From positions 4,092,001 to 4,156,000 of the forward strand of contig JADJRH010000011.1 in assembly GCA_016712345.1 (NCBI GenBank): 64,000 nucleotides of DNA, written 5' to 3'. The notes under the pieces were generated by a model. It made no database searches and was not told where the DNA came from. It saw nothing but the letters and a program-made list of their open reading frames with translations. The stretch comes from Polyangiaceae bacterium. Its GTDB lineage: Bacteria; Myxococcota_A; Polyangia; Polyangiales; Polyangiaceae. The translations under genes were made by a program, and so were the position numbers. Positions 35,341 through 44,010 of the stretch are shown piece after piece (the stretch's first letter is position 1; each line of letters begins with the position of its first letter).

Positions 35341-36029
35341 TAGTCGGCGGGGCAAACGGCCGCGGGATCGTGTACACAAATGCCTTCACCGGCGGCGTGA
35401 GGACAATGCAGGGCCTGCGAGCTTGTGGGGTTGGCCGGGGAGATGCCGTCCCGGGCCGCGACGGTAAGATGGTAGATGCGGCATTGAAGGGTGGGGTTGT
35501 CAGGTGTGGTGCCCTCGGGGTCAAACCCGTAATCGCCGCAACTTAGGATATCGGGGCAAAACGTTGTGCAATCGCCCTTGGTTTCAAACGCATCGGGGCA
35601 AATGCTCATGATGCTGGTGCAATACGAGTCGCAGTTGGATCCACAAGCGCCGTTGCCCGCGGGCCCCGCCGCGGCGCATTCACCCGGTTCAATCATGGCC
35701 TGGCCGGCTTTGAGCACATTCAGACGACAGCCGAGGGTGTTGCCAATGGTGTCGTCTTCTGTGCCCAATGGGTAGGTGCTGCAATAGTTGAGGCACGCCG
35801 CTTCCGTTGAAAACTGCGTGTTGACTCCAACACAGACCGATATGATGGTAGCGCAATACGTTTCACACGAGAAGGGGCTTGCTCCGCCGCTGCCGCCCGT
35901 TGCAACAAGCTCTCGCTCTTCAATGTTGAGAACCTGCCTACAGGAACCGGCCGAGACAGTGAAAGCGATGGGAAGGATCGCAAAGAATACGGCACGAAAA
36001 GAGCGACGAATGACCATGGGGCTATCCAT
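35340..36029 (-). CDS. Secreted Cys-rich lipoprotein
   Basis: 229 residues with a signal ending in VSAGSC and a short Gly/Ser linker. A Cys-rich domain follows with internal duplication: CETYCATIISVCVGVNTQFSTEAACLNYC and CDSYCTSIMSICPDAFETKGDCTTFC. The spacing suggests two disulfide-rich helical hairpins. Its stop overlaps the start of the AKR-PNKP gene (TAATG). The start at 36029 or the ATG at 36017 are both possible. Surface location is likely and function unknown. Confidence 0.7.
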   Translation of the reverse strand: MDSPMVIRRSFRAVFFAILPIAFTVSAGSCRQVLNIEERELVATGGSGGASPFSCETYCATIISVCVGVNTQFSTEAACLNYCSTYPLGTEDDTIGNTLGCRLNVLKAGQAMIEPGECAAAGPAGNGACGSNCDSYCTSIMSICPDAFETKGDCTTFCPDILSCGDYGFDPEGTTPDNPTLQCRIYHLTVAARDGISPANPTSSQALHCPHAAGEGICVHDPAAVCPAD

Positions 36030-36626
36030 TTAGAAACGTCCACCGACACCGAGGCTCGCACTTCCCTTACCTACCATGGGAGTGACCCACGCGGCGGGTG
36101 TGGGGGCTGCGGCATGGGAAGGTGAGATCAAGAAAACAACAATGCCCGTTGCCAATACGGCGCCGCCGGCCGCAAAAAGGACAGTGGAAATATCCGCCGA
36201 CGTGCCGGCCTGTTTGGACAAGTCCACCGCTGCGGCGTCGTTGCAGGCAACGGCCGGACAGGTGGTTTTGGCACTTGAAAATTGGGAAGCAGCAATACCG
36301 CCGAACGCGGCCCCAATGCCGACACCGACGGCCCCGGCAATGCCCAACGTCAGCCCCACGGTCCTACCCGTAGACCACCCGGCCGAAGGTGCCGTGGAAG
36401 TGGGCGCCGCGCTGGAAACGGCTGTTGCGGTGGGCCCGGCGGCGGTTGAACTTGCCGTTGCGGTCGGAGGAGGCTCGGCGGGTAGATCTTCAAGTGCGGG
36501 AATTTCTACCGTGCGCGCCCCGGGGGTAGCGGGAATATCCAGCGCCGTTGTCCAGTTTTTTTTACCGGGCGCGGAAACGGTAAGGGTGGTGGTGCCCGGG
36601 TCGACCGGGATGGCAACGCCCCACAC
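36030..36626 (-). CDS. TPR/PEGA-like membrane protein, C-terminal part (frameshifted)
   Basis: This frame gives sensible sequence from VWGVAIPVDPGTTTLTVSAPGKKNW (a PEGA-like strand pair) through a Thr/Ala/Pro linker to two hydrophobic helices (TVGLTLGIAGAVGVGIGAAFGGIAA; ISTVLFAAGGAVLATGIVVFLIS). The ending is beta-rich (GSASLGVGGRF). It completes the protein started at 37096. The break lies at an A5/T5 run near 36623-36630; one extra base would restore EVKKEVWGVAIP. The combined layout equals the TPR protein at 28385-29305. Confidence 0.7.
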   Translation of the reverse strand: MWGVAIPVDPGTTTLTVSAPGKKNWTTALDIPATPGARTVEIPALEDLPAEPPPTATASSTAAGPTATAVSSAAPTSTAPSAGWSTGRTVGLTLGIAGAVGVGIGAAFGGIAASQFSSAKTTCPAVACNDAAAVDLSKQAGTSADISTVLFAAGGAVLATGIVVFLISPSHAAAPTPAAWVTPMVGKGSASLGVGGRF

Positions 36627-37096
36627 TTCCTTTTTACTTCGGCGTCGCCGCGGACCACTTTGAGGCCCGGAACCTGACTCCCCGCCACTGAAAGGGTGAG
36701 CTGAAAGAGCTTATTTTCAAGCTTTTGAGCGCGCTCTCGGGCGATTCTTTCCCGGTCGGCTCTACCCGCGGTTTTTGCAGCCGCCGCGGCTTCTCGAAAG
36801 GTGGACCACGCGCTCGCGGTGCGTCCACTCAACTCGTAACACTCCCCCAAAAAGAGCAACGTGCCCACACCCGGGTCAAGCTTTTGACTGGACTCAAATC
36901 GGGTGCAGGCTTCTGCGTACCGCTTTTCTCCAAGGAGCTTTTTCCCCTCGTCGAAGAGCTTTTCTGCGGCGGCTTTGTCTTCAGCACTTTGGCCGGACGC
37001 ATTCTGCGGAAGGAGGGTAAGACCGGAAAGGGCGGCCAAAAGAAGCAACCCTGAAAAGGCGCGGCGATTTGGGGAGAAAAATTTGAGAGCGAGCAT
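36506..37096 (-). CDS. TPR/PEGA-like membrane protein, N-terminal part (frameshifted)
   Basis: The ATG at 37096 starts MLALKFFSPNRRAFSG and a signal segment (LLLLAALSGLTLLPQNASGQ). TPR-like helices follow: AAEKLFDEGKKLLGEKRYAEACTRFESSQ, FLGECYELSGRTASAWSTFREAAAAAK. A strand leads to GLKVVRGDAEVKRK, after which the frame becomes Pro/Arg shadow sequence; real coding ends at about 36630. It follows the kinase gene by about 20 bases on the same strand, the same kinase-TPR arrangement as at 26-29 kb. Confidence 0.75.
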   Translation of the reverse strand: MLALKFFSPNRRAFSGLLLLAALSGLTLLPQNASGQSAEDKAAAEKLFDEGKKLLGEKRYAEACTRFESSQKLDPGVGTLLFLGECYELSGRTASAWSTFREAAAAAKTAGRADRERIARERAQKLENKLFQLTLSVAGSQVPGLKVVRGDAEVKRKCGALPSRSTRAPPPLPFPRPVKKTGQRRWIFPLPPGRAR

Positions 37097-37115
37097 GATG
37101 GTAGAAAGTTGAGCG

Positions 37116-38816
37116 CTATTTTCGATCACCAAAGTCGGTAAAACCGGGGGTTTTGGTGGTGGTTGTGGAAGTGGGGCGCGGCTTCACGGTGGGCGCGGTG
37201 AGCGGGCCCGACGAGGAAGGTGGAGCGGACGCGGAAGCCGACGGAGCACCTGAGTAGAGCGATGAAGGCCCCATGTTTGGAGGGAAAACGCCCGCCGATC
37301 CGGTGGACTCCCTGTCGCGCTGATCGGAGGGGATAGTGGAAGGTGTCACATCGGGAACGGCCGCAGGTTCTGGGAGGGGAGAATTGGACGGTAGAGCGCT
37401 TGTACTACCGGACGGAGCGGGACCGGAATCATTCTTGTTGCTGAGAACAAGGGTGGCAGCCGCAACCCCGACTGCGAGCCCAATTGCCGCGAGGACAAGG
37501 CCTCTGGTGGTGTTGGATGGCGCGGGCTTTCCAGCTTCTGTGCCGAGACGCGTGGCGCCCGTTGTTGTCAGACCGGTTTGGGTAACCTGACCCGGATTGG
37601 AACCTGTCAATTCTGTTCCGGGCGAACTGATCGACTTCACGGCGCTCTCTTCGAGCTTGGAGGAGGCGACGGGAGTGACCACCTTACTCATTGCGGGATC
37701 GGTGTCAGACTCGCCAAAGGTAGATGAGGGAGGTTGGGCGGTTTGAGCGCGAACGGGCGCTTCGGCTTGAGCGGAGGTGGACTCTCCACCGGATCGCGTG
37801 CGATTTCGAGTATCAAACCTGCGGAAAAACGTTTGGGCGGCGCGCGAACGGGTAGACTCAGCGAGGGGCACAAGCGCCGCGTCGTGGATGGAGATATCCC
37901 CGCCGAGAAGGGAAACAACGGCGCTGTGGACCTCGTCCATTGTTTGAAAACGCTCCGTGGGATCGGCGCGCAACATGCGATCTACCAGCGCCGCAATTTC
38001 AGGTTGAACCCAGGAAGCAAACTGTTGGACGGGAGGAGGCGGCTCATTCCACAGCGCCAACACCAGATCTCCCAAACCTGACACGTGTTCATAAGGGGTG
38101 CGCCCGGCGAGCGCTTTATAAAGCACCACACCAAGCGACCAGATGTCTGTTCTGCCATCAACCGTTTTTACAGACCGAGCTTGTTCGGGCGACATGTATA
38201 GAGGCGAACCGAGGAGGCTGCCGGTGCGCGTGAGTCCATCATGCCCGGCGCTTTTCTCGTTTGGATCATCAATGACTTTGGCAACTCCAAAGTCGAGAAT
38301 TTTGACAACCCTCTCACCCACGCTCGTGGGCTTTGAAGCCAAAAACAGGTTTGCCGGCTTGATATCGCGATGAACGATGTTGGCCTTGTGCGCCGCGGCC
38401 AAACCCAGCGCCGCCTGCGCCGTCACGCGAAGCGCAAGACTCGGCTCGACCGGCCCGATGGAGCGAAGCACCCGGTCAAAATCGTCGCCGACAAGCAGTT
38501 CAAGCACCATGAAAGGCTGTTTGGTGCTCGCGTCGATACCGGCATCAAGGCAACGAGCGATGTGTTCTGTATCGACAGCGCTTGCCGCGCGAGCCTCGCG
38601 TTCAAAGCGCTGTTCCAAATCAGGAAGCCGAGCCGAGAGGTGCGCGTGGATCACTTTGACGGCCACGCGATCGTGCGATTTTAGGTCTTCGGCGATGTAC
38701 ACCGCACCCATGCCACCCTGACCAAGCTCACGTTCGATCCGGTATTTTTCGTTTAGAATCGTGCCAAGCACAAGAGCCTCGTAACCGCCGCGGGCAGCGT
38801 ACCACGTGCCGCCCAT
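37116..38816 (-). CDS. PknB-type Ser/Thr protein kinase with membrane anchor
   Basis: The ATG at 38816 gives 566 residues. The kinase domain covers about 24-285: GQGGMG loop, Lys54, HRDIKPAN with Asp151, DFG with Asp175, and GSPLYMSPEQARS. A long Ser/Thr/Glu-rich linker follows, then one membrane helix (GLVLAAIGLAVGVAAATLVLS, about 440-460) and a Ser/Pro-rich outer tail. All catalytic residues are kept. The next gene on the strand is the TPR/PEGA-like protein, so the pair is likely an operon. It diverges from the beta-propeller lipoprotein gene. Confidence 0.95.
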   Translation of the reverse strand: MGGTWYAARGGYEALVLGTILNEKYRIERELGQGGMGAVYIAEDLKSHDRVAVKVIHAHLSARLPDLEQRFEREARAASAVDTEHIARCLDAGIDASTKQPFMVLELLVGDDFDRVLRSIGPVEPSLALRVTAQAALGLAAAHKANIVHRDIKPANLFLASKPTSVGERVVKILDFGVAKVIDDPNEKSAGHDGLTRTGSLLGSPLYMSPEQARSVKTVDGRTDIWSLGVVLYKALAGRTPYEHVSGLGDLVLALWNEPPPPVQQFASWVQPEIAALVDRMLRADPTERFQTMDEVHSAVVSLLGGDISIHDAALVPLAESTRSRAAQTFFRRFDTRNRTRSGGESTSAQAEAPVRAQTAQPPSSTFGESDTDPAMSKVVTPVASSKLEESAVKSISSPGTELTGSNPGQVTQTGLTTTGATRLGTEAGKPAPSNTTRGLVLAAIGLAVGVAAATLVLSNKNDSGPAPSGSTSALPSNSPLPEPAAVPDVTPSTIPSDQRDRESTGSAGVFPPNMGPSSLYSGAPSASASAPPSSSGPLTAPTVKPRPTSTTTTKTPGFTDFGDRK

Positions 38817-38974
38817 TCTTGAACGATTTCCGATCTGGATTTCAAAAAGGCACAATGGCAACGCAGAAATGCCGAATATCGCCTCGGATTCGACGTGGTT
38901 CACGTTGAAGTTGAAGGGGCGTATGCTCCGGCGGCGGTCGGATGTGCCGCCGTTTCTTTGGAATGGGTGACTTC

Positions 38975-40144
38975 ATGGATCGCAGGCAAATGAAGCGGTC
39001 GGCTGTGTTGTGTACACAAAAATCGAAGGGCCTCGCCTCGCTTCGCTTTGGTGTCAAGGGCCTTGTTGGCGCGGCGTTGTGTACCCTCGTCGCAACGGCT
39101 TGCGGAGCGCGCAGCGAGCTTTGGATGGGTGAAGTAGAGCAGGGTGGAAGCGGCGGCACCGGCGGAACAGGCGCCGGAGGCGCAACCACCGCAACCGGAA
39201 CAGGCGCCGGGACTGTTTCGTCGAGTTCAACTTCCACCGGTTCGGGCGGAACAACAGTTCCACCATCGTGCAGCCCGCTCTGTCCAGATGACGGATGCAG
39301 CGTTCAGGTCTTGGCCGACCAACAAGAGACCGTTTGGGGAATTGATACCGACTCTACCCATGTGTATTGGATCGCCGGTTTTCTCAGCGATCCAAACCAG
39401 GTGCTGCGGGTGCCTAAAGAGGGTGGGCCGGTTGAAGTTATCAAAGGCAATGCCACATCGGCCACTGACTTGGAAATGGTGGGTGACTATCTCTACTGGT
39501 CAGAATCGGGGGCAACGGCGTCGCCTCCGTCAAGCGGTGGCATTTTTCGGTGGAAAACGTCGGGGGGCGCTGTGGAAGTGGTGGTTTCACAACAATACGT
39601 TTTTAACCTGACCTCGTTTGAAAACGATATCTATTGGGTAGACGGTGGAGACGATACTCTATACCAGTTGAAGAGCGGTGGGATGACAACCAACTTGGGG
39701 AGCATCAATACCTTCCTGCGGGACATGATCACCGATGGAACGTCTATCTATTACGCGTGGAGCAAAGCCAGCGGCGGCGGGTTTGAAAGCATGCCCATCG
39801 GCGGCACCACCATCACAACACTGGCCGATGGACTCAACGATCCCCGACGCCTCGCCATTGTTGGAAACGATGTTTATCTGACCGACATCAAGGTGGGAGT
39901 TTGGCATGCAGCAGGCCCAAACTCCGCCGCACTTCTTATTAACGATGACACCACAGCCAGCGGAATTGCGGCAGATGCGGAGGCCATTTATTATTTTTCA
40001 AATGGGATTTTATACCGCGTTTGCAGAGACGGCCAAAGCGCACCTGAATACCTGATAGAAGCCAACTCGGCGTACGATGTGACTGTGGACGATTCTGGAG
40101 TGTACTTTGATTTTGGCGACAAGCTTGGAAAAATCCCCAAGTAA
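38975..40144 (+). CDS. Beta-propeller surface lipoprotein
   Basis: The ATG at 38975 (MDRRQMKRSAVLC) is one of three nearby starts. A signal ends at LVATACGA, followed by a Gly/Thr/Ser linker of about 45 residues. The rest is a propeller of ~45-residue blades with the DUF5050/NHL-like pattern (VWGIDTDSTHVYWIAG, DLEMVGDYLYWSES, LTSFENDIYWVDGGD, MITDGTSIYYAWS, LAIVGNDVYLTD, IAADAEAIYYFS, VTVDDSGVYFDFGD), about seven blades. It probably binds a ligand or partner on the cell surface. No catalytic motif. Confidence 0.8.
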   Translation: MDRRQMKRSAVLCTQKSKGLASLRFGVKGLVGAALCTLVATACGARSELWMGEVEQGGSGGTGGTGAGGATTATGTGAGTVSSSSTSTGSGGTTVPPSCSPLCPDDGCSVQVLADQQETVWGIDTDSTHVYWIAGFLSDPNQVLRVPKEGGPVEVIKGNATSATDLEMVGDYLYWSESGATASPPSSGGIFRWKTSGGAVEVVVSQQYVFNLTSFENDIYWVDGGDDTLYQLKSGGMTTNLGSINTFLRDMITDGTSIYYAWSKASGGGFESMPIGGTTITTLADGLNDPRRLAIVGNDVYLTDIKVGVWHAAGPNSAALLINDDTTASGIAADAEAIYYFSNGILYRVCRDGQSAPEYLIEANSAYDVTVDDSGVYFDFGDKLGKIPK

Positions 40145-40673
40145 ATAGGCCCAAATCAAGCGATAAGAACAATGGAGACGCTTATAAGCATCGGGAGAGT
40201 CTGAAAAACGTGGCGTTTCGAAGAAATCCAGCAGGCAGCGTTTTGGCGGCTTCAGGTAATTGGAACATACCAATCACCGGTCTCGCCGGTCTCACGTTTT
40301 CGTCTTGGCTGCGACCGCCACAGAACTCCATGTAGAGAACCTGAAGCGCCACGCTTTTCGCTTTTCCATGCGGCAACGGGCAAGGGTGTCCCGCGCCTTG
40401 CGACAAGACCTGAAACCATCCTTCGCAGAACCTCATGGCTGTTATCGCTTGACTAAGGACTAGTGCACCGATTCCGTAGAACTGATGGGTTCAGATGAAT
40501 TGCAGCAAGGGTTCGTTGCTCTATCAACTCGGTGCACTAGGGCCGCGCCTGCGCGGCCGGGGTGTGGGGCGAATGCCCCACGGAAACAAAACTAGTACCG
40601 CGATTTCGAGCGCTGCGAAGCAGCGGCAATCAACCCATCGGGTTGATTGAATCGCGGTACTAGGTGCCCTTGT
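40145..40673. other. 529-bp intergenic region between convergent genes
   Basis: No credible gene is present; a 67-codon frame at 40260-40463 has no ribosome site or family resemblance. The right-hand 200 bases carry a dense series of hairpins, annotated separately. The left part holds a weaker imperfect inverted repeat around AACGTGGCGTTTCG (about 40208) and GCGCCACGCTTTTCG (about 40346). Confidence 0.7.
40460..40663. repeat. Array of nested hairpins (REP/structured-RNA-like)
   Basis: Five perfect stems lie in 204 bases. CTAGTGCACCGA (40460-40471) pairs with 40529-40540. GGCCGCGC/GCGCGGCC occupies 40541-40558. GTGGGGC/GCCCCAC occupies 40564-40581. CTAGTACCGCGATT (40592-40605) pairs with 40650-40663 and encloses two inner hairpins: CGCTGC-GAA-GCAGCG (40611-40625) and CAATCAACCC-ATC-GGGTTGATTG (40627-40649). 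The last set would fold as a three-way junction. Both large elements begin CTAGT and end ACTAG. The array ends 10 bases before the stop of the protease gene, between convergent genes. Confidence 0.8.
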
Positions 40674-41288
40674 TTATTCGGGCAGCAACTCTTTGGACCG
40701 GGTGTACGCTCTGGCGCTTGTAACCACGGTGGCTTTTTGCTTGGAGTTGAGAAAAACCACGCCGCCCGTGCGGTCATAGCTCATCAGGTTGTCTGTCACA
40801 AAGGTGTGCTGAAGCTTGAAGTAATGCCCAATTTCGTGGGCAAGGGTTGTTGAACCGGCGCCCGCCGCCACAATGACATATTGACGGGTTAGATCGCCGT
40901 TGGGCGCCCAGTGTACACCGCCGCGGTAGAGACGCGGGTCGTCCACATCGCGGAGGGACTCCACAATAAAAACGTTGAGAACCCCTTTTTTGAGGAGACC
41001 GGCAAGATTGTCGCGGTCTTTTCGAGTTTCAAGTTGGGCAAATGAGCTGTCGAGCGGCCGCGTTTCGGCGTGCGTGAAGTAGATTCCAAACGCGTTATAC
41101 ACGCGCTGCGCTTCAACCACTTGGGAGTAAACCCAGGCGGGGGTTTGTACAGGGCCCTCGGGCGTTTCTGCAATGGCGATGGAGAGCCTGACGGTGGGCA
41201 CAACGGGGGGCACCGGCGGGTCATAAAGGGCCACGGGCAAGCGGCAGAGCGAGCCCAAGTGGAGAAGGAGAAAAAGCGCGCTTTTCAT
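40674..41288 (-). CDS. Secreted metzincin-like zinc metalloprotease
   Basis: 204 residues with an N-terminal signal (MKSALFLLLHLGSLCRLPVA). The zinc site AHEIGHYFKLQH provides His151, Glu152, His155 and His161, and a Met-turn candidate NLMSYDR (Met169) follows at metzincin spacing. The classical Gly of HExxHxxGxxH is Lys here, as seen in some divergent pappalysin/M43-like proteins. It is shorter than typical M43 enzymes, with no propeptide obvious. It is probably periplasmic or secreted. Monocistronic and divergent from the DJ-1/PfpI gene. Confidence 0.75.
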   Translation of the reverse strand: MKSALFLLLHLGSLCRLPVALYDPPVPPVVPTVRLSIAIAETPEGPVQTPAWVYSQVVEAQRVYNAFGIYFTHAETRPLDSSFAQLETRKDRDNLAGLLKKGVLNVFIVESLRDVDDPRLYRGGVHWAPNGDLTRQYVIVAAGAGSTTLAHEIGHYFKLQHTFVTDNLMSYDRTGGVVFLNSKQKATVVTSARAYTRSKELLPE

Positions 41289-41317
41289 GCTGGGGGTGTT
41301 TGAGTAGAGTGCGGCGC

Positions 41318-42058
41318 ATGGCTCGCATTTTGGTTCCGTTGCCGGACAACGACTTTGACGTGACCGAGGTGAGCGTCCCTTGGAAACTGCTCACCCGAGC
41401 GGGACATTCTGTTTCATTTGCTACCGAAAACGCTCTCACTCCGCAAGGAGATCCGCTGCTGCTCACAGGTGTGATTTTTGGGCAGCTCGGCGCCGAGCCT
41501 GAAGCAAAAGCGTTTTACTCAGAGTTAACCCGCTCGGCAGAATTCCAAAAACCGATCAAATACGCCGACATTCGCCCGGCCGATTACAACGCCCTGCTTT
41601 TGCCCGGGGGCCACGCTCCGGGAATGCGGCAATATTTGGCGAGTCAGGAGTTACAGTCAAAAGTGGCTCAGTTTTGGAAAACGGACAAACCGGTGGCTGC
41701 GATTTGCCATGGCGTGCTGGTGCTCGCCCGTAGTCGCGATCCTGAAACGGGTAGGTCTGTGCTTTCTAAGATCCGCACCACGTGTCTACCCAAATTCATG
41801 GAGCGAACGGCATATTACCTGACAGCGTGGAAACTTGGAAAATATTACCGCACCTACCCGGCATACGTTGAGGATGAAGTGCGGGGTGAGCTTGAAAATC
41901 CGCGCGATCAGTTTCAACGTGGTCCGCTGTCGCTTATTGGAAAAGGCACCGATACAGACGATCGTCACGCCTTCGTTGTGGAAGATGGAAGGTACGTGTC
42001 AGGTCGATGGCCCGGCGACGCGTACCTTTTGGCCAAACGCCTCATGGCGAGATTATAG
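41318..42058 (+). CDS. DJ-1/PfpI family protein
   Basis: From the ATG at 41318 there are 246 residues; an upstream TTG is rejected. The class I glutamine-amidotransferase-like fold shows LVPLPDNDFDVTEVSVPW with an early acidic residue, DYNALLLPGGHAPGMR, and the nucleophile elbow AAICHGV (Cys130, His131). Late Asp/Glu-rich segments (GKGTDTDDRHAFVVEDGRYVSGRWPGDAYLLAK) match type-1 GATase-like proteins such as YDR533C/Hsp31-type members. Possible roles are glyoxalase or deglycase chemistry or chaperone activity; the substrate is unknown. Confidence 0.85.
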   Translation: MARILVPLPDNDFDVTEVSVPWKLLTRAGHSVSFATENALTPQGDPLLLTGVIFGQLGAEPEAKAFYSELTRSAEFQKPIKYADIRPADYNALLLPGGHAPGMRQYLASQELQSKVAQFWKTDKPVAAICHGVLVLARSRDPETGRSVLSKIRTTCLPKFMERTAYYLTAWKLGKYYRTYPAYVEDEVRGELENPRDQFQRGPLSLIGKGTDTDDRHAFVVEDGRYVSGRWPGDAYLLAKRLMARL

Positions 42059-42181
42059 ACAGCCGTAGATCTCTGTGGATGACTGACACCACCACGCAAC
42101 GACCGGATGCGTTTGGATTACCTGTGACGTCTCTTCACCACCGGGAGGACACGGAGGAACACGGAGCAGGCGCGCCCCCGT

Positions 42182-43855
42182 TTATAAAGCCAGGCACGCG
42201 CCCGGGCGCTCGGTGTTGCAGACGTGGCCGTGGAGAGGAAGGATTACACCTGCCTTTCCCGCGTTTTTGAAGGCATCCACAACGAGGTGTTTGAGGTCGG
42301 GCCCTTTGGTCAGATTGGGCCCGAACGAATCGATCACCTGACTTGGATTGAGCATGGTATACCCATCTTGGCCCTTGCTCGGGTCAATTAAGAAGCTTGT
42401 AACAACGGCCTTCAGCTTTTCTGTGGGGGAGATGGGGCGCGGCTTTTCTCCGAGGAGGGTAAGGTTGGATACCTTGCCGGCTTTCGGGTCAAACTTGAAC
42501 GCAAAACCGCCGATTTGAAGCCAATGCCCCTGCCCCGTCCACGATTCTGTGGCGCGTTGGAGCACCTGTTCGAGTTGCCTCCCCGTGATTTCTATGAGGC
42601 GAAGCGGTGCGGGGTAGGCAAACAACTCTTCCACAACGCGGCGCGTGATGGGCGTGTCAGCGGCAATGTTGTAGTTGAGCCGCAGAGTGCCGGCGTTGAT
42701 AAAGGCGATTTGCGCTCCCTCTTTTGCAAACGCGCGCAACATGGCATCGGCGGCAAAATCGCCGAGATTGGTTTCATACCGGCGAATTTCAAGCTCTTCG
42801 GCAATAATGGGAGATTTGGCAACGGTAAGAACCTCTTCAAGACAGCCGAAAGAGGCTTTCAGTTTTTCATCACAATACTCTCTTTCGTGTTTTTCAAGCC
42901 AGCCTCTCACGACGTTTTGCATATCTGCATCGGGCTTGACAAGGGTTGGATTGAGAGCTTGCCAGTAGAAGTTAATTTCTGTTGTTGAGCCGCGTTTCTC
43001 GATAGAAAAAACACCGGCAGTGCGGGCATCTGCATCGGACTTATAGACAGATCTGTTGCCCACTTTTCGGGACTGTTTGATGTGTTCGTGACCGCCGGAG
43101 ATCACATCGGGCCCTTCAGGGCCGAGGGTAGACAGGATCTGCTCGTCGATATCAATGGGTAGGTGAGTGAGGCCCACCACTACGTCTGCCCCACGTTCGC
43201 GAAGCGATTTTGACCGCTCGCGTGCGGTTTGAACGGGATCTCGGAATTGCACCACAAGGGGGGAGAGTTTGGTGTCGGTGGTAACGGCAAAAATGCCAAC
43301 GTTAAAACCTCCGCAGGGTATAATCACATCTTGGGCAATTTTGTTTGTGGCAATGCCGGCCTTGCCACCTTCACTTTTAACAAAGTCGATGTTGGATGAG
43401 AGCCAGCGAAAAGAGGACTGTGCGATGCGCGCGTTGAGAACGGAGGCGTTGTCATTGTCAAACTCGTGGTTGCCAAACGTGACAACCAACCGCGAATCAA
43501 ACCCAGGCGATCCGTCGAGTTGATTGAGCACGTCCACCGTTTGAGCGCCCTGATATTTGCGCGAGAGAAGTGACGGAAACAAAAAGTCTCCGGCGTGGAG
43601 AACAATCAGATCTGGGTAGAGCGCTTCAAGCTGTTTGCGGAGCGCTCGCACAGCGGCCATGCCCCCCGAACCGTCGGGGGATGGTTCAATTCGGTAAGTA
43701 TCGTTAACGGACAACATTCCGCATTTGCGAACCTCTACCGAAGGCTTAGACGCGGGGGTTTGTGTATGTTCACCCGCAGCGGGCGTACACCCACTGCCGC
43801 CCAATGACGCAAGCAATCCGGCGAAAAAAAGCGCACCGACGGTGATTCGAGACAT
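42182..43855 (-). CDS. 5'-nucleotidase/UshA-like metallophosphatase lipoprotein
   Basis: The ATG at 43855 starts a lipoprotein signal (ALFFAGLLASLGGSGC); 557 residues. The metallophosphoesterase domain has a divergent first motif (GMLSVNDTYRIEP in place of DxH), then VLHAGDFLFPS, VTFGNHEFD and ISGGHEH. The C-terminal 5'-nucleotidase domain shows TNLGDFAADAMLRAF, AFINAGTLR, LFAYPAPLRLIEITGRQLEQVL and a DGYTML strand. It should hydrolyse nucleotides or related phosphates in the periplasm. The altered first motif (ND instead of DxH) may change metal binding. Confidence 0.88.
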   Translation of the reverse strand: MSRITVGALFFAGLLASLGGSGCTPAAGEHTQTPASKPSVEVRKCGMLSVNDTYRIEPSPDGSGGMAAVRALRKQLEALYPDLIVLHAGDFLFPSLLSRKYQGAQTVDVLNQLDGSPGFDSRLVVTFGNHEFDNDNASVLNARIAQSSFRWLSSNIDFVKSEGGKAGIATNKIAQDVIIPCGGFNVGIFAVTTDTKLSPLVVQFRDPVQTARERSKSLRERGADVVVGLTHLPIDIDEQILSTLGPEGPDVISGGHEHIKQSRKVGNRSVYKSDADARTAGVFSIEKRGSTTEINFYWQALNPTLVKPDADMQNVVRGWLEKHEREYCDEKLKASFGCLEEVLTVAKSPIIAEELEIRRYETNLGDFAADAMLRAFAKEGAQIAFINAGTLRLNYNIAADTPITRRVVEELFAYPAPLRLIEITGRQLEQVLQRATESWTGQGHWLQIGGFAFKFDPKAGKVSNLTLLGEKPRPISPTEKLKAVVTSFLIDPSKGQDGYTMLNPSQVIDSFGPNLTKGPDLKHLVVDAFKNAGKAGVILPLHGHVCNTERPGACLAL

Positions 43856-44010
43856 GCGTTGGCCGAGATTAGAGCACCAATCTGATTGATTCCGCAATCA
43901 AATTGATGGCCGCCTTGTGTACTCAGTCCAGTCCTCAAAACAAGCGCTGCAAATGATAGGCGAAAGGCGATTTTCAAAGTATAAAACGTCGGATGGTAGG
44001 AGAGCGTTCA

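Noticed and set aside
40260..40463. 67-codon plus-strand frame in the 40.2-40.7 kb gap
   Set aside because: No ribosome site, no recognisable domain, and it runs into a hairpin array.
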